Shown here piece by piece: positions 1 to 8,639 of a DNA stretch of 64,000 bases; positions within the stretch are counted from its first letter, which is position 1, and each line of letters begins with the position of its first letter. A program made the translations under genes and the position numbers. The stretch spans positions 1 through 64,000 of the forward strand of contig JACCWH010000152.1 of the NCBI GenBank assembly GCA_013697735.1, read 5' to 3'. The notes below the pieces were generated by a model. It saw nothing but the letters and a program-made list of their open reading frames with translations, was not told the origin of the DNA and ran no database searches. Source of the stretch: Trueperaceae bacterium (lineage in GTDB: Bacteria > Deinococcota > Deinococci > Deinococcales > Trueperaceae).

Positions 1-11
1 GCCAGGGTCGC

Positions 12-1127
12 TCAGTCGCTGTAGGGCTCGACCACGAGCTGCCCCGACACGATCATGTCGCTGATCATGGCGATCTCGGCGAGGAGGCTGTCGGTCAGGA
101 GCGCCTCGTTGTACTCGTCGAGCGCAAAGCCGACGCCGTTCTCGGCGAGGCCGAGGACGCGCGTACCCGGTTCGAAGGTCCCGTCGACCACGTCCATGAT
201 GGCGTCGTACGCCGCCACGTCCACACGCTTGAGCATCGAGGTGAGGCCGTGGTTGAGGGTGTCGGGGTTGCCGTCGATGTCGCCGAGCGGGTTCTGGTTC
301 GAGTCGACGCCGATGAAGAAGAGCGGCTGTGCGTCGGCGCCGCAGGCGCTCGCGTACGCGGGTGAGGGATCGATCTGGGCGACCTGCTCGGCGAGACCCG
401 TGGAGCGGAGGGTACGCGTGGTGGTGTAGCACATAGTCTCGTTGACGAAGTCGATCACGCCGTTACCCGAGGCGCCCGCGGCCGCGTAGATGATGTCGGC
501 GCCCTGGGCGTGCTGGTTCGTGGCGAGCTCCTTGGCGCGTGCCGGATCGTTCCACGCGGTCGGCGTCACACCCACGTAGTTGCTGATCACGGTGCATTCC
601 GGGCAGGCGTGCAGCACACCCTGCTCGTAGCCGGTGTTGAAGTTGCGGATGAGCGGAATGTCCATGCCGCCCACGAAGCCCACCACACCGGTCTGGGAGA
701 GCGTTCCGGCGATGAAGCCGACGAGGAACGAGCCCTCGTGCTCCTCGAAGAGCACGGAACGGACGTTCGGCGCCTCGACGACGGCGTCGATGAGCACGAA
801 GAAGGTGTCGCCGAACTCGTTCGATACCGCGGCGACGGCGTCCGCCTGCGCGAACCCGGGCGACACGATGAGCTCGACGTTTTGCCCGGCGATCGTGCGC
901 AGGCCGCCCGCCGACGTCTCCGGCGTGCCCTCGAACTCGAGCAGGTCGATCTCGAGCCCCCGTTCGGCTTGGAGTTCTTCGATGGCGAGCACCATGCCGC
1001 GCCAGGTCCCTTCGTTGAACGAGCCGTCGAACTTGCCGCCGGCGTCGAACGTGATCCCGAACACGTAGTCCTGTGCGGATGCGATCGTCAGCGCCGCCGC
1101 GACGAGCAACACGAGTACCTTACGCAT
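12..1127 (-). CDS. BMP/PnrA-family ABC transporter substrate-binding protein
   Basis: This is an extracytoplasmic solute-binding protein of the BMP (basic membrane protein, PnrA-like) family, which usually delivers purine nucleosides to an ABC importer. The 371-aa product begins with a Sec signal peptide (MRKVLVLLVAAALTIASA) and a mature end QDYVFGITFD. There is no lipobox cysteine, so it should be soluble outside the membrane rather than a lipoprotein. Family features include the early FDxGGKFDGSFN segment and the later IDSNQNP-like GVDSNQ segment. The start at 1127 is preferred over a longer ORF because GGAGGAGG sits 4 nt upstream and the signal peptide begins there. Its permease and ATPase partners are not in the window and may lie to the left. 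Confidence 0.88.
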   Translation of the reverse strand: MRKVLVLLVAAALTIASAQDYVFGITFDAGGKFDGSFNEGTWRGMVLAIEELQAERGLEIDLLEFEGTPETSAGGLRTIAGQNVELIVSPGFAQADAVAAVSNEFGDTFFVLIDAVVEAPNVRSVLFEEHEGSFLVGFIAGTLSQTGVVGFVGGMDIPLIRNFNTGYEQGVLHACPECTVISNYVGVTPTAWNDPARAKELATNQHAQGADIIYAAAGASGNGVIDFVNETMCYTTTRTLRSTGLAEQVAQIDPSPAYASACGADAQPLFFIGVDSNQNPLGDIDGNPDTLNHGLTSMLKRVDVAAYDAIMDVVDGTFEPGTRVLGLAENGVGFALDEYNEALLTDSLLAEIAMISDMIVSGQLVVEPYSD

Positions 1128-1277
1128 GAATCCTCCTCCATGACCGGTCCCTGGGGGCCGTATGAGGCGAGGATAGCATCGCGGCGCGCTCGGAACGCGC
1201 CCGGGCTGCGCTTCTGAAGTGTCGATGAACGTGCGCGCGTGCTGGCCGCACACCCCGTTCGACGCCCTCTGGCGAGG

Positions 1278-1811
1278 TCAGAAGAGGATCTTCGTCCAGT
1301 CGAGCTCGTCGAGCGGCCGGAACACGTCGGCGTGCTCGAGGAGTACGCCGGCTGACTGGTTCTTGAACATGGCGCACTCGACGTGCTGACCGTTGCGCTT
1401 GATCGCCTCGACCAGCTCGACGTAATCGCCGTCGCCCGACACGAGTACGCAGCGGTCGTAGGCTTGGCGGTGCGCGAGTGAGAGTGCCTCGACGGCGATG
1501 GCGACGTCGATGCCTTTCTCGACGAGCGAACCGTCGTGGCGGCGGTGCAGCCGGCCGAGGCGGACGGTGACGTAGGGGATGCGCCGCAGCGACTCGAAGA
1601 AACGGTGCTGGCCGTCACGCAGGTCCTCGTCGTAATCCTCGGTCAGCGGCGCATTGTAGTAGTAGCACCGCATCAGATCGCGCCCGTTGCAGAGCTGCCG
1701 AATGAGCTCGGTGAGGTTCACTCGGGTGTTGTGGAGGTTCTCGCGCATTCCGTTGTAGAGGTTGCTGCCGTCGATGAAAATCGCCACGCGTTCGCTCACG
1801 ATCCACGCCAC
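1278..1811 (-). CDS. NYN-domain (LabA/DUF88-like) ribonuclease-like protein
   Basis: This stand-alone NYN domain protein of about 177 aa has a PIN-like fold found in predicted metal-dependent RNases. An N-terminal VAIFIDGSNLYN strand carries the first conserved Asp and Asn. A central KGIDVAIAVEAL segment and VLVSGDGDY supply the other acidic residues, so the catalytic set looks intact. No extra RNA-binding domain is fused. The listed GTG start (1811) is uncertain, because an in-frame GTG (V-S-E-R-V) six codons in would also retain the full domain. A TATCTT box lies about 18 nt upstream of 1811. It is transcribed divergently from luxS. Substrate unknown. Confidence 0.82.
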   Translation of the reverse strand: MAWIVSERVAIFIDGSNLYNGMRENLHNTRVNLTELIRQLCNGRDLMRCYYYNAPLTEDYDEDLRDGQHRFFESLRRIPYVTVRLGRLHRRHDGSLVEKGIDVAIAVEALSLAHRQAYDRCVLVSGDGDYVELVEAIKRNGQHVECAMFKNQSAGVLLEHADVFRPLDELDWTKILF

Positions 1812-1906
1812 CTCGGTCCTGTGGTTGCAAGATAGCCGGCGCTCGCATCGTCGTACCGGACGGGCGCCGAGCGCCGCAGTCTACCGGAACCGCGCGCTCC
1901 GTACGC

Positions 1907-1912
1907 TAGACT
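1907..1912 (+). promoter_or_regulatory. -10 box (TAGACT) of luxS, leaderless arrangement
   Basis: TAGACT ends exactly 6 nt before the luxS ATG and no Shine-Dalgarno is present between them. This matches the TANNNT -10 spacing described for leaderless transcripts in Deinococcus. The same geometry recurs at many genes in this window. Confidence 0.6.
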
Positions 1913-1918
1913 CGGCGC

Positions 1919-2407
1919 ATGCCCCCTACCACCCGCGTGACCTCGTTCGATCTCGACCACACCGCCGTGCGGGCTCCCTACGTCCGCGAGGCGGGGCGGT
2001 ACGTGGGCGCGCTCGGCGACGTCGTCACGAAGTACGATCTCCGTCTCACGCAACCGAACGTCCAGGAGATCCCCACCGCACCGCTGCACACCATCGAGCA
2101 CCTCCTGGCCGGATACCTGCGCGATCACCTCGCGCCCGCCACGCTGGTCGATGCGTCGCCGATGGGATGCCGGACGGGGTTCTACCTCACCCTACTCGGC
2201 GAGCCCGGTGCCGAGGACGTGCTGCACGCAGCGGAGCGTGCGCTCGCCTCGGTCCGCGACCACGAGGGCGAGATCCCCGGGTGTAGCCCAGAGCGCTGCG
2301 GCAACTGGCGTGACCACTCGTTGCCGGGGGCGAAAGCCTGGGCCGGCGACGTGCTCGCTCAGGGTTTCATCGTGCAGGAGACCATCGAGTTGCCGACGTC
2401 GGGTTGA
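1919..2407 (+). CDS. luxS: S-ribosylhomocysteine lyase
   Basis: LuxS cleaves S-ribosylhomocysteine to homocysteine and DPD, the precursor of autoinducer-2, in the activated methyl cycle. The 162-aa length is normal for the family. The metal-binding HTIEH motif is at residues 57-61. The catalytic Cys84 lies in SPMGCRTGFYL, and the third metal ligand, Cys127, lies in RCGNWRDHSLPGA. All key residues are intact, so the enzyme should be active. It is a single-gene unit between the divergent NYN gene and the downstream two-component system. Its start is fixed by a leaderless-type -10 box 6 nt upstream. No pfs or AI-2 receptor gene is nearby, so a metabolic role is at least as likely as signalling. 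Confidence 0.96.
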   Translation: MPPTTRVTSFDLDHTAVRAPYVREAGRYVGALGDVVTKYDLRLTQPNVQEIPTAPLHTIEHLLAGYLRDHLAPATLVDASPMGCRTGFYLTLLGEPGAEDVLHAAERALASVRDHEGEIPGCSPERCGNWRDHSLPGAKAWAGDVLAQGFIVQETIELPTSG

Positions 2408-2486
2408 TGCGCCCGTCGCTCGATCATGAGGAGCGGTACGTGATGCCTATGCACGTTCTCATCAGCACATGTGGCACAGTTATCGC

Positions 2487-3164
2487 ATGGAGCGTAAACC
2501 GAACATCTTGATCGTCGAAGACGAGAAAGAGATCGCGAAGTTCATAGATCTCGAGCTCCAGGCCGAGAACTACGAAACCGTGGTGACGTTCGACGGCGTC
2601 ACGGGCCTCTCGAAGTTCCGCGAGTTGAACCCCGATCTCGTGATCCTCGACCTGATGCTGCCGGTGCTCGACGGCCTCGAAGTCGCGCGCCGCATCCGCA
2701 AGACGAGCAACACTCCCATCATCATCCTCACCGCCAAGGACTCCGTCGACGAGAAGGTCACGGGCCTCGATTCGGGCGCCGACGACTATCTGGTGAAGCC
2801 GTTCTCGATCGAGGAACTCCTCGCGCGCGTACGTGCGCATCTGCGACGTGTGAATCCCGCGGTGACCGGAGAGGTACGCGTCGCCGACCTCGTCATGAAT
2901 CTCGACGGCCGCGAGGTCTTCCGCGACGGCCGCCGCATCGAACTCTCCGCCAAGGAGTTCGAGTTGCTCGAACTCTTCGCCCGCAATCCGGGCAAGGTCT
3001 TCAACCGCTTCGAGATCGAGGAGAAGGTGTGGCCCGAATACACGGGCGGCAGCAACGTCGTCGACGTGTACGTCGGGTACCTCCGCCGAAAGCTCGAGGG
3101 TGAGGGGGAGCGGCGTTTGATCCACACGGTGCGCGGCGTGGGGTACGTGCTGCGCGAGGAATGA
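2487..3164 (+). CDS. OmpR/PhoB-family response regulator
   Basis: This two-component response regulator of 225 aa has an N-terminal receiver domain and a C-terminal winged-helix DNA-binding domain. The receiver shows the acidic pocket (VEDE at 10-13), phospho-acceptor Asp55 in VILDLMLP, Thr82 in IILTA and Lys104 in LVKPF. The effector has the [10 protein letters not shown] and [12 protein letters not shown] segments of the PhoB class. ATG 2487 is chosen because it begins the receiver directly. A longer reading from 2469 only adds MWHSYR. The histidine kinase gene follows after a 55-nt gap and is surely its partner. The signal sensed is unknown. Confidence 0.93.
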   Translation: MERKPNILIVEDEKEIAKFIDLELQAENYETVVTFDGVTGLSKFRELNPDLVILDLMLPVLDGLEVARRIRKTSNTPIIILTAKDSVDEKVTGLDSGADDYLVKPFSIEELLARVRAHLRRVNPAVTGEVRVADLVMNLDGREVFRDGRRIELSAKEFELLELFARNPGKVFNRFEIEEKVWPEYTGGSNVVDVYVGYLRRKLEGEGERRLIHTVRGVGYVLREE

Positions 3165-3219
3165 GTGTGGCGCAGCGCGAGCCGTGGCACACACTCGCGA
3201 GCGGCGGAGCGACACCCAC

Positions 3220-4695
3220 ATGACGCTCCGACTGAGGCTCACGATCTTCTTCAGCGCCTTCATGGCGTTGATCCTCAGCGGCGTCGCCGTGTCGGTCTAC
3301 GTGCTGACGGATCAGTCCCTCGCCACCGCGGTGGAGGAGCGCGCGCGGCAGGCGCTCACCGATCTGTCGCGAGGGTCGCTCGTGACGGGGTTGCAACAAC
3401 TCCCGGGGGACGCCTACTATCAGATCATCCTCCTCGGGGCCGTCGACGCCGACATCGGCGTCGGCACCGACATTCGTTCCGGTGTGAACTACGTCGTCCC
3501 CGGACGAGCCAATCCGACCAACGTCCGCCTCGCCGAGGTGGTCCCGGAGGTGACGGTCCAGGAGCTCCTGAGTACCGGCGCGGCGGCCGGTTACGCGACA
3601 CTCCCGCGTGGGGAGCGGCTGCGCGTGCTCGGCGAGCTCACCATCGTCGAGTTCCCCGTGCAGGAGGCTCGCGTGACCGCGGCCGTGCTCGTGGGGCTGC
3701 CGGCCTCGAGCACCGAGGCGGCGCTCGCACAACTCGCCCAGGACCTCGGGCTCACCGTGGTGCTCGCGTTCCTCGCCTTCGCGCTCGGCGTCTGGCTCCT
3801 CTCGCGGCAGGTGCTCTCGCCACTGCAACGCGTGACGCAGGCGGCGTCGCGCGTGTCGAGTCGCGATCTCTCGCAGCGGGTGCCGGTACCGAGCAGCCAG
3901 GACGAGATGCACGAGCTCGCCGTTGCGCTCAACCACATGCTCGATCGCCTACAGGAGTCGTTCGAGACGCAGCGCCGCTTCACGGCGGACGCCAGTCACG
4001 AGCTCCGAACTCCCGTTACGGCGATCGTCGGGCACGCCAACTACGTGCTGCGGCGCACCCGCCCAAACCCGGAGCAGATCGACTCGCTCAACGTGATACG
4101 GCACGAGGCCGACCGGATGGGCAAGCTCGTGAACGACCTCCTCGAACTCGCACGCGCCGATGCCGGCTTCTCGATCGAGAAGGAGCCGATGAACCTGCTC
4201 GAGGTGGTCGAGGCGGTCCGCGCGGAGTACGGCCCGGTCGCCGATGGAGCGACGATCACGATCGATTGCGCCACGCCGCTCGTCGAGGTGGAGGGCGACT
4301 CCACCCGTCTCAAGCAGGTCGTGTTGAATCTCGTGCAGAACGCCGTCAACGCCGGCGCATCCCACGTCACCCTGCACCTCGCCACGGAGGGTCGCACCGT
4401 GCGTCTCGAGGTGCTCGACGACGGACCCGGAATCCCCAGCGAGGCGATCCCCCACCTCTTCGATCGCTTCTTCCGCGTCGATGGTGCCCGCTCGTCGCGC
4501 GGCAACGGCTCCGGACTCGGCCTCGCGATCGTCCGCTGGATCGTGCAACAGCACGGTGGCACCGTCGCGGTGACGTCGAAGTCCGCCGAGGGGAGCGTGT
4601 TCGTGGTGTCGCTCCCGGCGCTCAATCCGAAATCGACCGAGGTCGGCAGGAGCCCGCGCACCGCGGCACCGGAAACGGTCGCCGCCCGGCGCTGA
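3220..4695 (+). CDS. HAMP-HisKA-HATPase sensor histidine kinase
   Basis: This is a membrane sensor kinase of 491 aa, partner of the preceding response regulator. A first transmembrane helix spans about residues 8-30. A periplasmic segment of about 145 aa with no recognisable sensory fold follows, then a second helix (176-196) and a HAMP linker. The phospho-acceptor His260 sits in DASHELRTPV. The ATPase domain has the N box (NLVQNAVNAG), G1 (DDGPGIP) and G2 (GSGLGLAIV). ATG 3220 is favoured over GTG 3184 because it starts at the short cytoplasmic tail before the first helix. The gene converges on purM with only 18 nt between stop codons. Confidence 0.93.
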   Translation: MTLRLRLTIFFSAFMALILSGVAVSVYVLTDQSLATAVEERARQALTDLSRGSLVTGLQQLPGDAYYQIILLGAVDADIGVGTDIRSGVNYVVPGRANPTNVRLAEVVPEVTVQELLSTGAAAGYATLPRGERLRVLGELTIVEFPVQEARVTAAVLVGLPASSTEAALAQLAQDLGLTVVLAFLAFALGVWLLSRQVLSPLQRVTQAASRVSSRDLSQRVPVPSSQDEMHELAVALNHMLDRLQESFETQRRFTADASHELRTPVTAIVGHANYVLRRTRPNPEQIDSLNVIRHEADRMGKLVNDLLELARADAGFSIEKEPMNLLEVVEAVRAEYGPVADGATITIDCATPLVEVEGDSTRLKQVVLNLVQNAVNAGASHVTLHLATEGRTVRLEVLDDGPGIPSEAIPHLFDRFFRVDGARSSRGNGSGLGLAIVRWIVQQHGGTVAVTSKSAEGSVFVVSLPALNPKSTEVGRSPRTAAPETVAARR

Positions 4696-4713
4696 GCGCC
4701 GCTGCGGGTACGA

Positions 4714-5769
4714 TCACGCCCGGGACGTTGCCCCGGGTTCGAACCGAAGTCCCGCTCCCGCCTCGACCCAGCCGATGCGCCAGAGCGTCTCCGGACAGCG
4801 CTCGCGCACACGCGCCTCGTCCTCGGCCGCCACTATGAGCACCATGCCGACACCGAGGTTGAAGACGGTGCGCATCTCACCTTCGTCGATCTCCCCCTCG
4901 CGCGCGATGAGGTCGAAGATCGCGGGTCGTCGCCAAGCGTCCGGGTCGATCACCACGCCGAGACCCTCGGGGAGAACACGGGGGACGTTCCCGCCCAAGC
5001 CACCACCGGTCACGTGCGCCGCGGCGTGAACGAGGCCGGCGTCGAGCAGTGGCCGCAGCGCCGGCGCGAACGACCGATGCGGCGCCATGAGGGCGTCGCC
5101 GATCGTCTCGCCGAGAGCGCCGCCCGGATGCATCGGCTCGAAGAGGCGACGACCGAGGGCGAGGCGCGCGAGACTGAAGCCGTTCGTCTGCAAGCCGCCC
5201 GATGCCAACCCCAGCACGACGTCGCCGGCGCGCACACGTGAGCCGTCGATGATCCGTGGCCGCGAGACCACGCCGACGATGGTGCCAACGAGGTCGAGTT
5301 CGCCCGCTGCGTAGACGCCCGGCATCTCGGCAGTCTCGCCGCCGAGGAGCGCCATCCCGGCGTCGCGGCAGGCGCGTGCGATGCCGTGGACGACCGCCGC
5401 GACCTGCTCCGGGTCGAGCCGGCTGCTGGCGACGTAGTCGAGGAAGAACAGCGGCCGCGCCCCCTGCACGAGGATGTCGTTCAGGCAGTGGTTGACGAGG
5501 TCGCGGCCGACGTCGCCGAAGCGCCCGAGCGCGGTGGCGATCATCGTCTTCGTTCCCACACCGTCGGTGGAGGCGACCAACACCGGTGCCTCGACGTCGT
5601 CGGGCATCGCGAAGAGGCCACCGAAGGCGCCGAGCCCGGCGAGCACGTTGGGAGTGTAGGTCGATCGAACGGCGTCGGAGATCGCAAGGAGCGCATCATC
5701 GGACGCACGGAGGTCGACACCCGCCGCGGCGTACCCCGTCCGGGCCCCATCCTTCTCGAGTCTCGACAT
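4714..5769 (-). CDS. purM: Phosphoribosylformylglycinamidine cyclo-ligase (AIR synthase)
   Basis: PurM carries out the fifth step of purine synthesis, ATP-dependent closure of FGAM to AIR. The product is 351 aa, normal for the family. Recognisable blocks are YAAAGVDLRA near the N terminus, ASTDGVGTK (substrate loop), VNHCLNDILVQGARPLFFLDY, LGGETAEMPGVY and HVTGGGLGGNVPRVLP. The ORF extends far upstream in frame, antisense to priA, but that part has no family similarity. ATG 5769 starts the conserved region and has a TACGCT -10 box 6 nt before it. It is a single-gene unit divergent from priA. Confidence 0.96.
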   Translation of the reverse strand: MSRLEKDGARTGYAAAGVDLRASDDALLAISDAVRSTYTPNVLAGLGAFGGLFAMPDDVEAPVLVASTDGVGTKTMIATALGRFGDVGRDLVNHCLNDILVQGARPLFFLDYVASSRLDPEQVAAVVHGIARACRDAGMALLGGETAEMPGVYAAGELDLVGTIVGVVSRPRIIDGSRVRAGDVVLGLASGGLQTNGFSLARLALGRRLFEPMHPGGALGETIGDALMAPHRSFAPALRPLLDAGLVHAAAHVTGGGLGGNVPRVLPEGLGVVIDPDAWRRPAIFDLIAREGEIDEGEMRTVFNLGVGMVLIVAAEDEARVRERCPETLWRIGWVEAGAGLRFEPGATSRA

Positions 5770-5775
5770 CGCGCC

Positions 5776-5781
5776 AGCGTA
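5776..5781 (-). promoter_or_regulatory. -10 box (TACGCT) of purM, leaderless arrangement
   Basis: On the minus strand TACGCT is followed by 6 nt (GGCGCG) and the purM ATG. No ribosome-binding site fits between them. Confidence 0.55.
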
Positions 5782-5849
5782 TACCGGCCCGGCACCGATC
5801 CGGGCCAGCGGGTGCGCGGGCGACGCGCCGAGAGGGTGTGCCGCGACGG

Positions 5850-5855
5850 TAGAGT
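5850..5855 (+). promoter_or_regulatory. -10 box (TAGAGT) of priA, leaderless arrangement
   Basis: TAGAGT lies 5 nt before the GTG start of priA. Together with the purM box it forms a compact divergent promoter of under 100 bp. Confidence 0.5.
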
Positions 5856-5860
5856 ACGGC

Positions 5861-8146
5861 GTGCCGCGCGCGCTCGACGTCTGGCTTCCGCTACCCGTGC
5901 CGCCCCTGCTCTTCCTCGCCCCGGTCTCGCGGGCCGGCCAGGAGGGTCCCGTCGTGGCCGGTGTGCGCGTCGCCGTACCGTGGCAGGGTGGGGTTCGCGT
6001 CGGCGTGGTCGCGCAGGTGGTGGAGATCGGCGCGGCGAAGGCGCTCGAACTCAAAGAGGCCATCGCCGTGCTCGACCACGACCCGTGGGTGCTCGAGCCC
6101 GCGCGGCGCATGATCGCCGCGCAAGCCGCCCGAGCCGTGGCGAGTCCGGGTGTCGCACTCGCCACCATGCTCGCCGCCGGCGTACACGACGAGCTGCTCC
6201 ACGAACTCCGGCGCGTGCCGGGCGTCGAGCCCGAGGCGCTCGGCGAGCACGGTGAGGTGCTCGCCGACGATGCCTGGATCGACGCCGATCTCGTCCCCCG
6301 CGACGCGGTCACGCTCTGGCGCGAACACGGCCTCGTGCACGAGCGCGTGCGAGCGAGTCCCGTGCTCGTGCGCGTGCTCGAGCCGCGCCGCGGCGCCGAC
6401 GAGGCCCTGGAAGGCAAGGCGCGCGCCAACCAGCGTACGGCGCTCGCCCACCTCGAGCGCCTCGGTAGCGTCGCCAGCGGCGCCGAGCTCGCGCGCGACG
6501 CCGACGTCCCGGAGAGCGCGGTGCGCGCCCTCGTCACGAAGGGGTACGCCGCCTACGAAGACGTCGAGGTGCCGCCGCCGCCGCCGTGCTGGGCGGTGGC
6601 GGGAGAGGGACCGACGCTCCTTCCACCGGGCGTCTGGCCGAGCGGCGAGGGCCGCGTGTTGGTGAGCGGAGGACGCGCTCGAGATCGCCTCGCCTGGCTC
6701 CTCGCCGCTGCGACGGCCGAGATCGCGGCGGGGGCGCAGGTGCTGGTGCTCGCGAGCGAGCTCGCCGCCGTCGCGCTCCTGGCGCCGGAGCTGGCGCGCG
6801 TTGCGCCGACACTGGTGGTACGCGGCGACCTCGACGCTCGCGTGCGCGAGTCGGGCTGGCGCGAAGCCGCACGCGGCGAGCCGCTGGTGGTGGTGGGCAC
6901 CTATCAGGCGCTGAGCATGCCGCTGCCGACGCTCTCACGCGTCCTGGTCTGGGACGCCGCCAGCCCGAGCTACAAGCTCCCCGCCGGAACGCGCTCGGTG
7001 GCGCGTCGCGACGCCGAGGTGCTCGCCGACGCCGCCCACGCCGGAATCGCCTGGTTCGACGCCGTCGCCACGCCCGAGCTCCGCGCCACCCGTCCCACGC
7101 GGACGATCCACGAGCGCGTTCCGAGCATGCGCCTCGTGACGTCGGACCTGCGGGCGAGTACGACGTGGCCCCTCGGCGGCGACCTCATCCGCACCCTCAA
7201 GCAGGTGGCGGAACGTGGTCGCCAAGCGCTCCTGATCGTGCCGCGGCGCGGATTCGCCGCGGGCCTCGCCTGCCGTGCCTGTGGCACGAGCGTGATGTGC
7301 CCGAACTGCGACCTGCCGCTGCGCTGGCATGCGCGCGTCGAGCGACTCCGCTGCCACCAGTGTGGTGTCGAGCGCCCGGCGCCACCACAGTGCCCCACGT
7401 GCGGCGCCACCGGACTCGAACCGCTTCACGGTGCCGGCACCGAATGGGTGGCGCGCGAGGTCGAGCGGGTGGTCGCCCCGCTCGCGGTCCACGTGGTCGA
7501 CACCGACCACCGTGCCGACCTCGCACCGCTCTACGATGGCGCAGCCGGCGTCGTGGTCGCTACCACGGCCGTGCTCCGCTCGGCGCCGCTGCCGAACCTC
7601 TCACTCGTCGCCCTCACGCTGGGAGACGCGCTCTACGCTCGCGAGGACTTCCGGGCCGACGAGGGGGCGCTGCGCACGATGCTCGCCCTCGCCGACCTCG
7701 CCGGCGACCGGCGCCCGCTCGTGCTCGTCCAGACCTTCGATCCCGAGCACGCCCTCTGGACGGCGCTCGCGGCCGACGACCCCGACGCCGCCGTCGTCGC
7801 CTACGCCGACGAGCTCGATGCACGCCGCCGCCGCTTCGGGTACCCGCCCGCCCAGCAATGGGCGCGGCTACAGATCACCCACCGCGACGAGGCGACGGCC
7901 CGGCGGGCCGCGGTGGCGCTCGCGGCGACGCTGCGGACCGCCGGCATCGACGAGCGTGCGCTGCTCGGACCCGCCCCGGCCGGGGTCGCCCGACTGCGCG
8001 GACGCTACGCGCAGCAGCTCTTCGTGCGAGCGGTGGACGACGTGGTGCTCGCCACCGCCCTCGAGGGCGTCGACACACGGCCGGGGGAGGGTGTTCGGGT
8101 GCGGGTCGACGTCGATCCGTACGACGTCGCCGTCTGGCTCGAGTGA
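5861..8146 (+). CDS. priA: Primosomal protein N' (PriA), helicase-motif-deficient
   Basis: PriA recognises stalled forks and recruits the replisome. The 761-aa protein keeps the family layout: an N-terminal DNA-binding part, a helicase-like core, a cysteine-rich zinc insertion and a C-terminal domain. The zinc module is intact, with eight cysteines in four CxxC pairs (CRACG, CPNC, CHQCG, CPTCG). The ATPase motifs are gone. The Walker A position reads VLVSGGRARDRL with no GKT. The DEEH box, expected before SYK, reads WDAASPSYK. It should therefore load proteins without unwinding DNA. Deinococcus radiodurans PriA is known as a pseudohelicase of this kind. GTG start, with the -10 box 5 nt upstream. 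Confidence 0.93.
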   Translation: MPRALDVWLPLPVPPLLFLAPVSRAGQEGPVVAGVRVAVPWQGGVRVGVVAQVVEIGAAKALELKEAIAVLDHDPWVLEPARRMIAAQAARAVASPGVALATMLAAGVHDELLHELRRVPGVEPEALGEHGEVLADDAWIDADLVPRDAVTLWREHGLVHERVRASPVLVRVLEPRRGADEALEGKARANQRTALAHLERLGSVASGAELARDADVPESAVRALVTKGYAAYEDVEVPPPPPCWAVAGEGPTLLPPGVWPSGEGRVLVSGGRARDRLAWLLAAATAEIAAGAQVLVLASELAAVALLAPELARVAPTLVVRGDLDARVRESGWREAARGEPLVVVGTYQALSMPLPTLSRVLVWDAASPSYKLPAGTRSVARRDAEVLADAAHAGIAWFDAVATPELRATRPTRTIHERVPSMRLVTSDLRASTTWPLGGDLIRTLKQVAERGRQALLIVPRRGFAAGLACRACGTSVMCPNCDLPLRWHARVERLRCHQCGVERPAPPQCPTCGATGLEPLHGAGTEWVAREVERVVAPLAVHVVDTDHRADLAPLYDGAAGVVVATTAVLRSAPLPNLSLVALTLGDALYAREDFRADEGALRTMLALADLAGDRRPLVLVQTFDPEHALWTALAADDPDAAVVAYADELDARRRRFGYPPAQQWARLQITHRDEATARRAAVALAATLRTAGIDERALLGPAPAGVARLRGRYAQQLFVRAVDDVVLATALEGVDTRPGEGVRVRVDVDPYDVAVWLE

Positions 8147-8186
8147 CGTGCGCCGGAGCGCGTATCATGCCCCGGGTGGCATCGTG

Positions 8187-8639
8187 GTGAAGGACCGAGT
8201 ACTGCACAATCGACGCGCGCGTTTCGACTACGAGATCCTCGAGACCTTCGAAGCCGGGCTCGTGTTGCAGGGGAGCGAGATCAAGTCCCTGCGTCAGGGG
8301 GGTGGCTCGATCGCCGAGGCGTACGCGCGCGTACGCAACGGCGAGGCCTTCCTCGAGGGGAGCTCCATACCGACCATCCAGGAGGCGAGCTACAACAACC
8401 ACGCACCCGACCGCGTCCGCAAGCTGCTGCTGCACAGGCGGCAGATCGACGAGTTGCGTATTGCGGTGGAGCGCCAGGGCCTCACGATCGTGCCGTTGAA
8501 GCTCTACCTCAAGGAGGGGCGGGCGAAGATCGAGATCGCGCTCGCGCGTGGGCGCAAACGGCACGACAAGCGCCGCGCGGTCGCGGAGCGCGAGGCGAAG
8601 CGCGAGATGGACCGGGCGATGAAAGGGCGCGATCGATGA
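8187..8639 (+). CDS. smpB: SsrA-binding protein SmpB
   Basis: SmpB binds tmRNA and the ribosome in trans-translation and releases stalled ribosomes. The roughly 150-aa product has the conserved NRRARFDYEILETFEAG start, GSEIKSLRQG, YNNHAPDRVRKLLLHR, and the basic C-terminal tail (RGRKRHDKRRAVAEREAKRE) that occupies the mRNA channel. The frame is open well upstream inside priA. A GTG at 8187 (or 8184) matches the normal SmpB N terminus, with GGGTGG just before it. Its stop overlaps the next ATG by 4 nt (ATGA), so the two genes are translationally coupled. The tmRNA gene was not seen in the window. Confidence 0.95.
   Translation: MKDRVLHNRRARFDYEILETFEAGLVLQGSEIKSLRQGGGSIAEAYARVRNGEAFLEGSSIPTIQEASYNNHAPDRVRKLLLHRRQIDELRIAVERQGLTIVPLKLYLKEGRAKIEIALARGRKRHDKRRAVAEREAKREMDRAMKGRDR

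Noticed and set aside
1861-1918. SAM or SAH riboswitch before luxS
   Set aside because: The -10 box lies 6 nt before the ATG, leaving no room for a leader RNA.
5770-6537. N-terminal extension of purM on the minus strand across priA
   Set aside because: It is antisense to priA, has no family similarity, and the conserved PurM start and -10 box fix the start at 5769.
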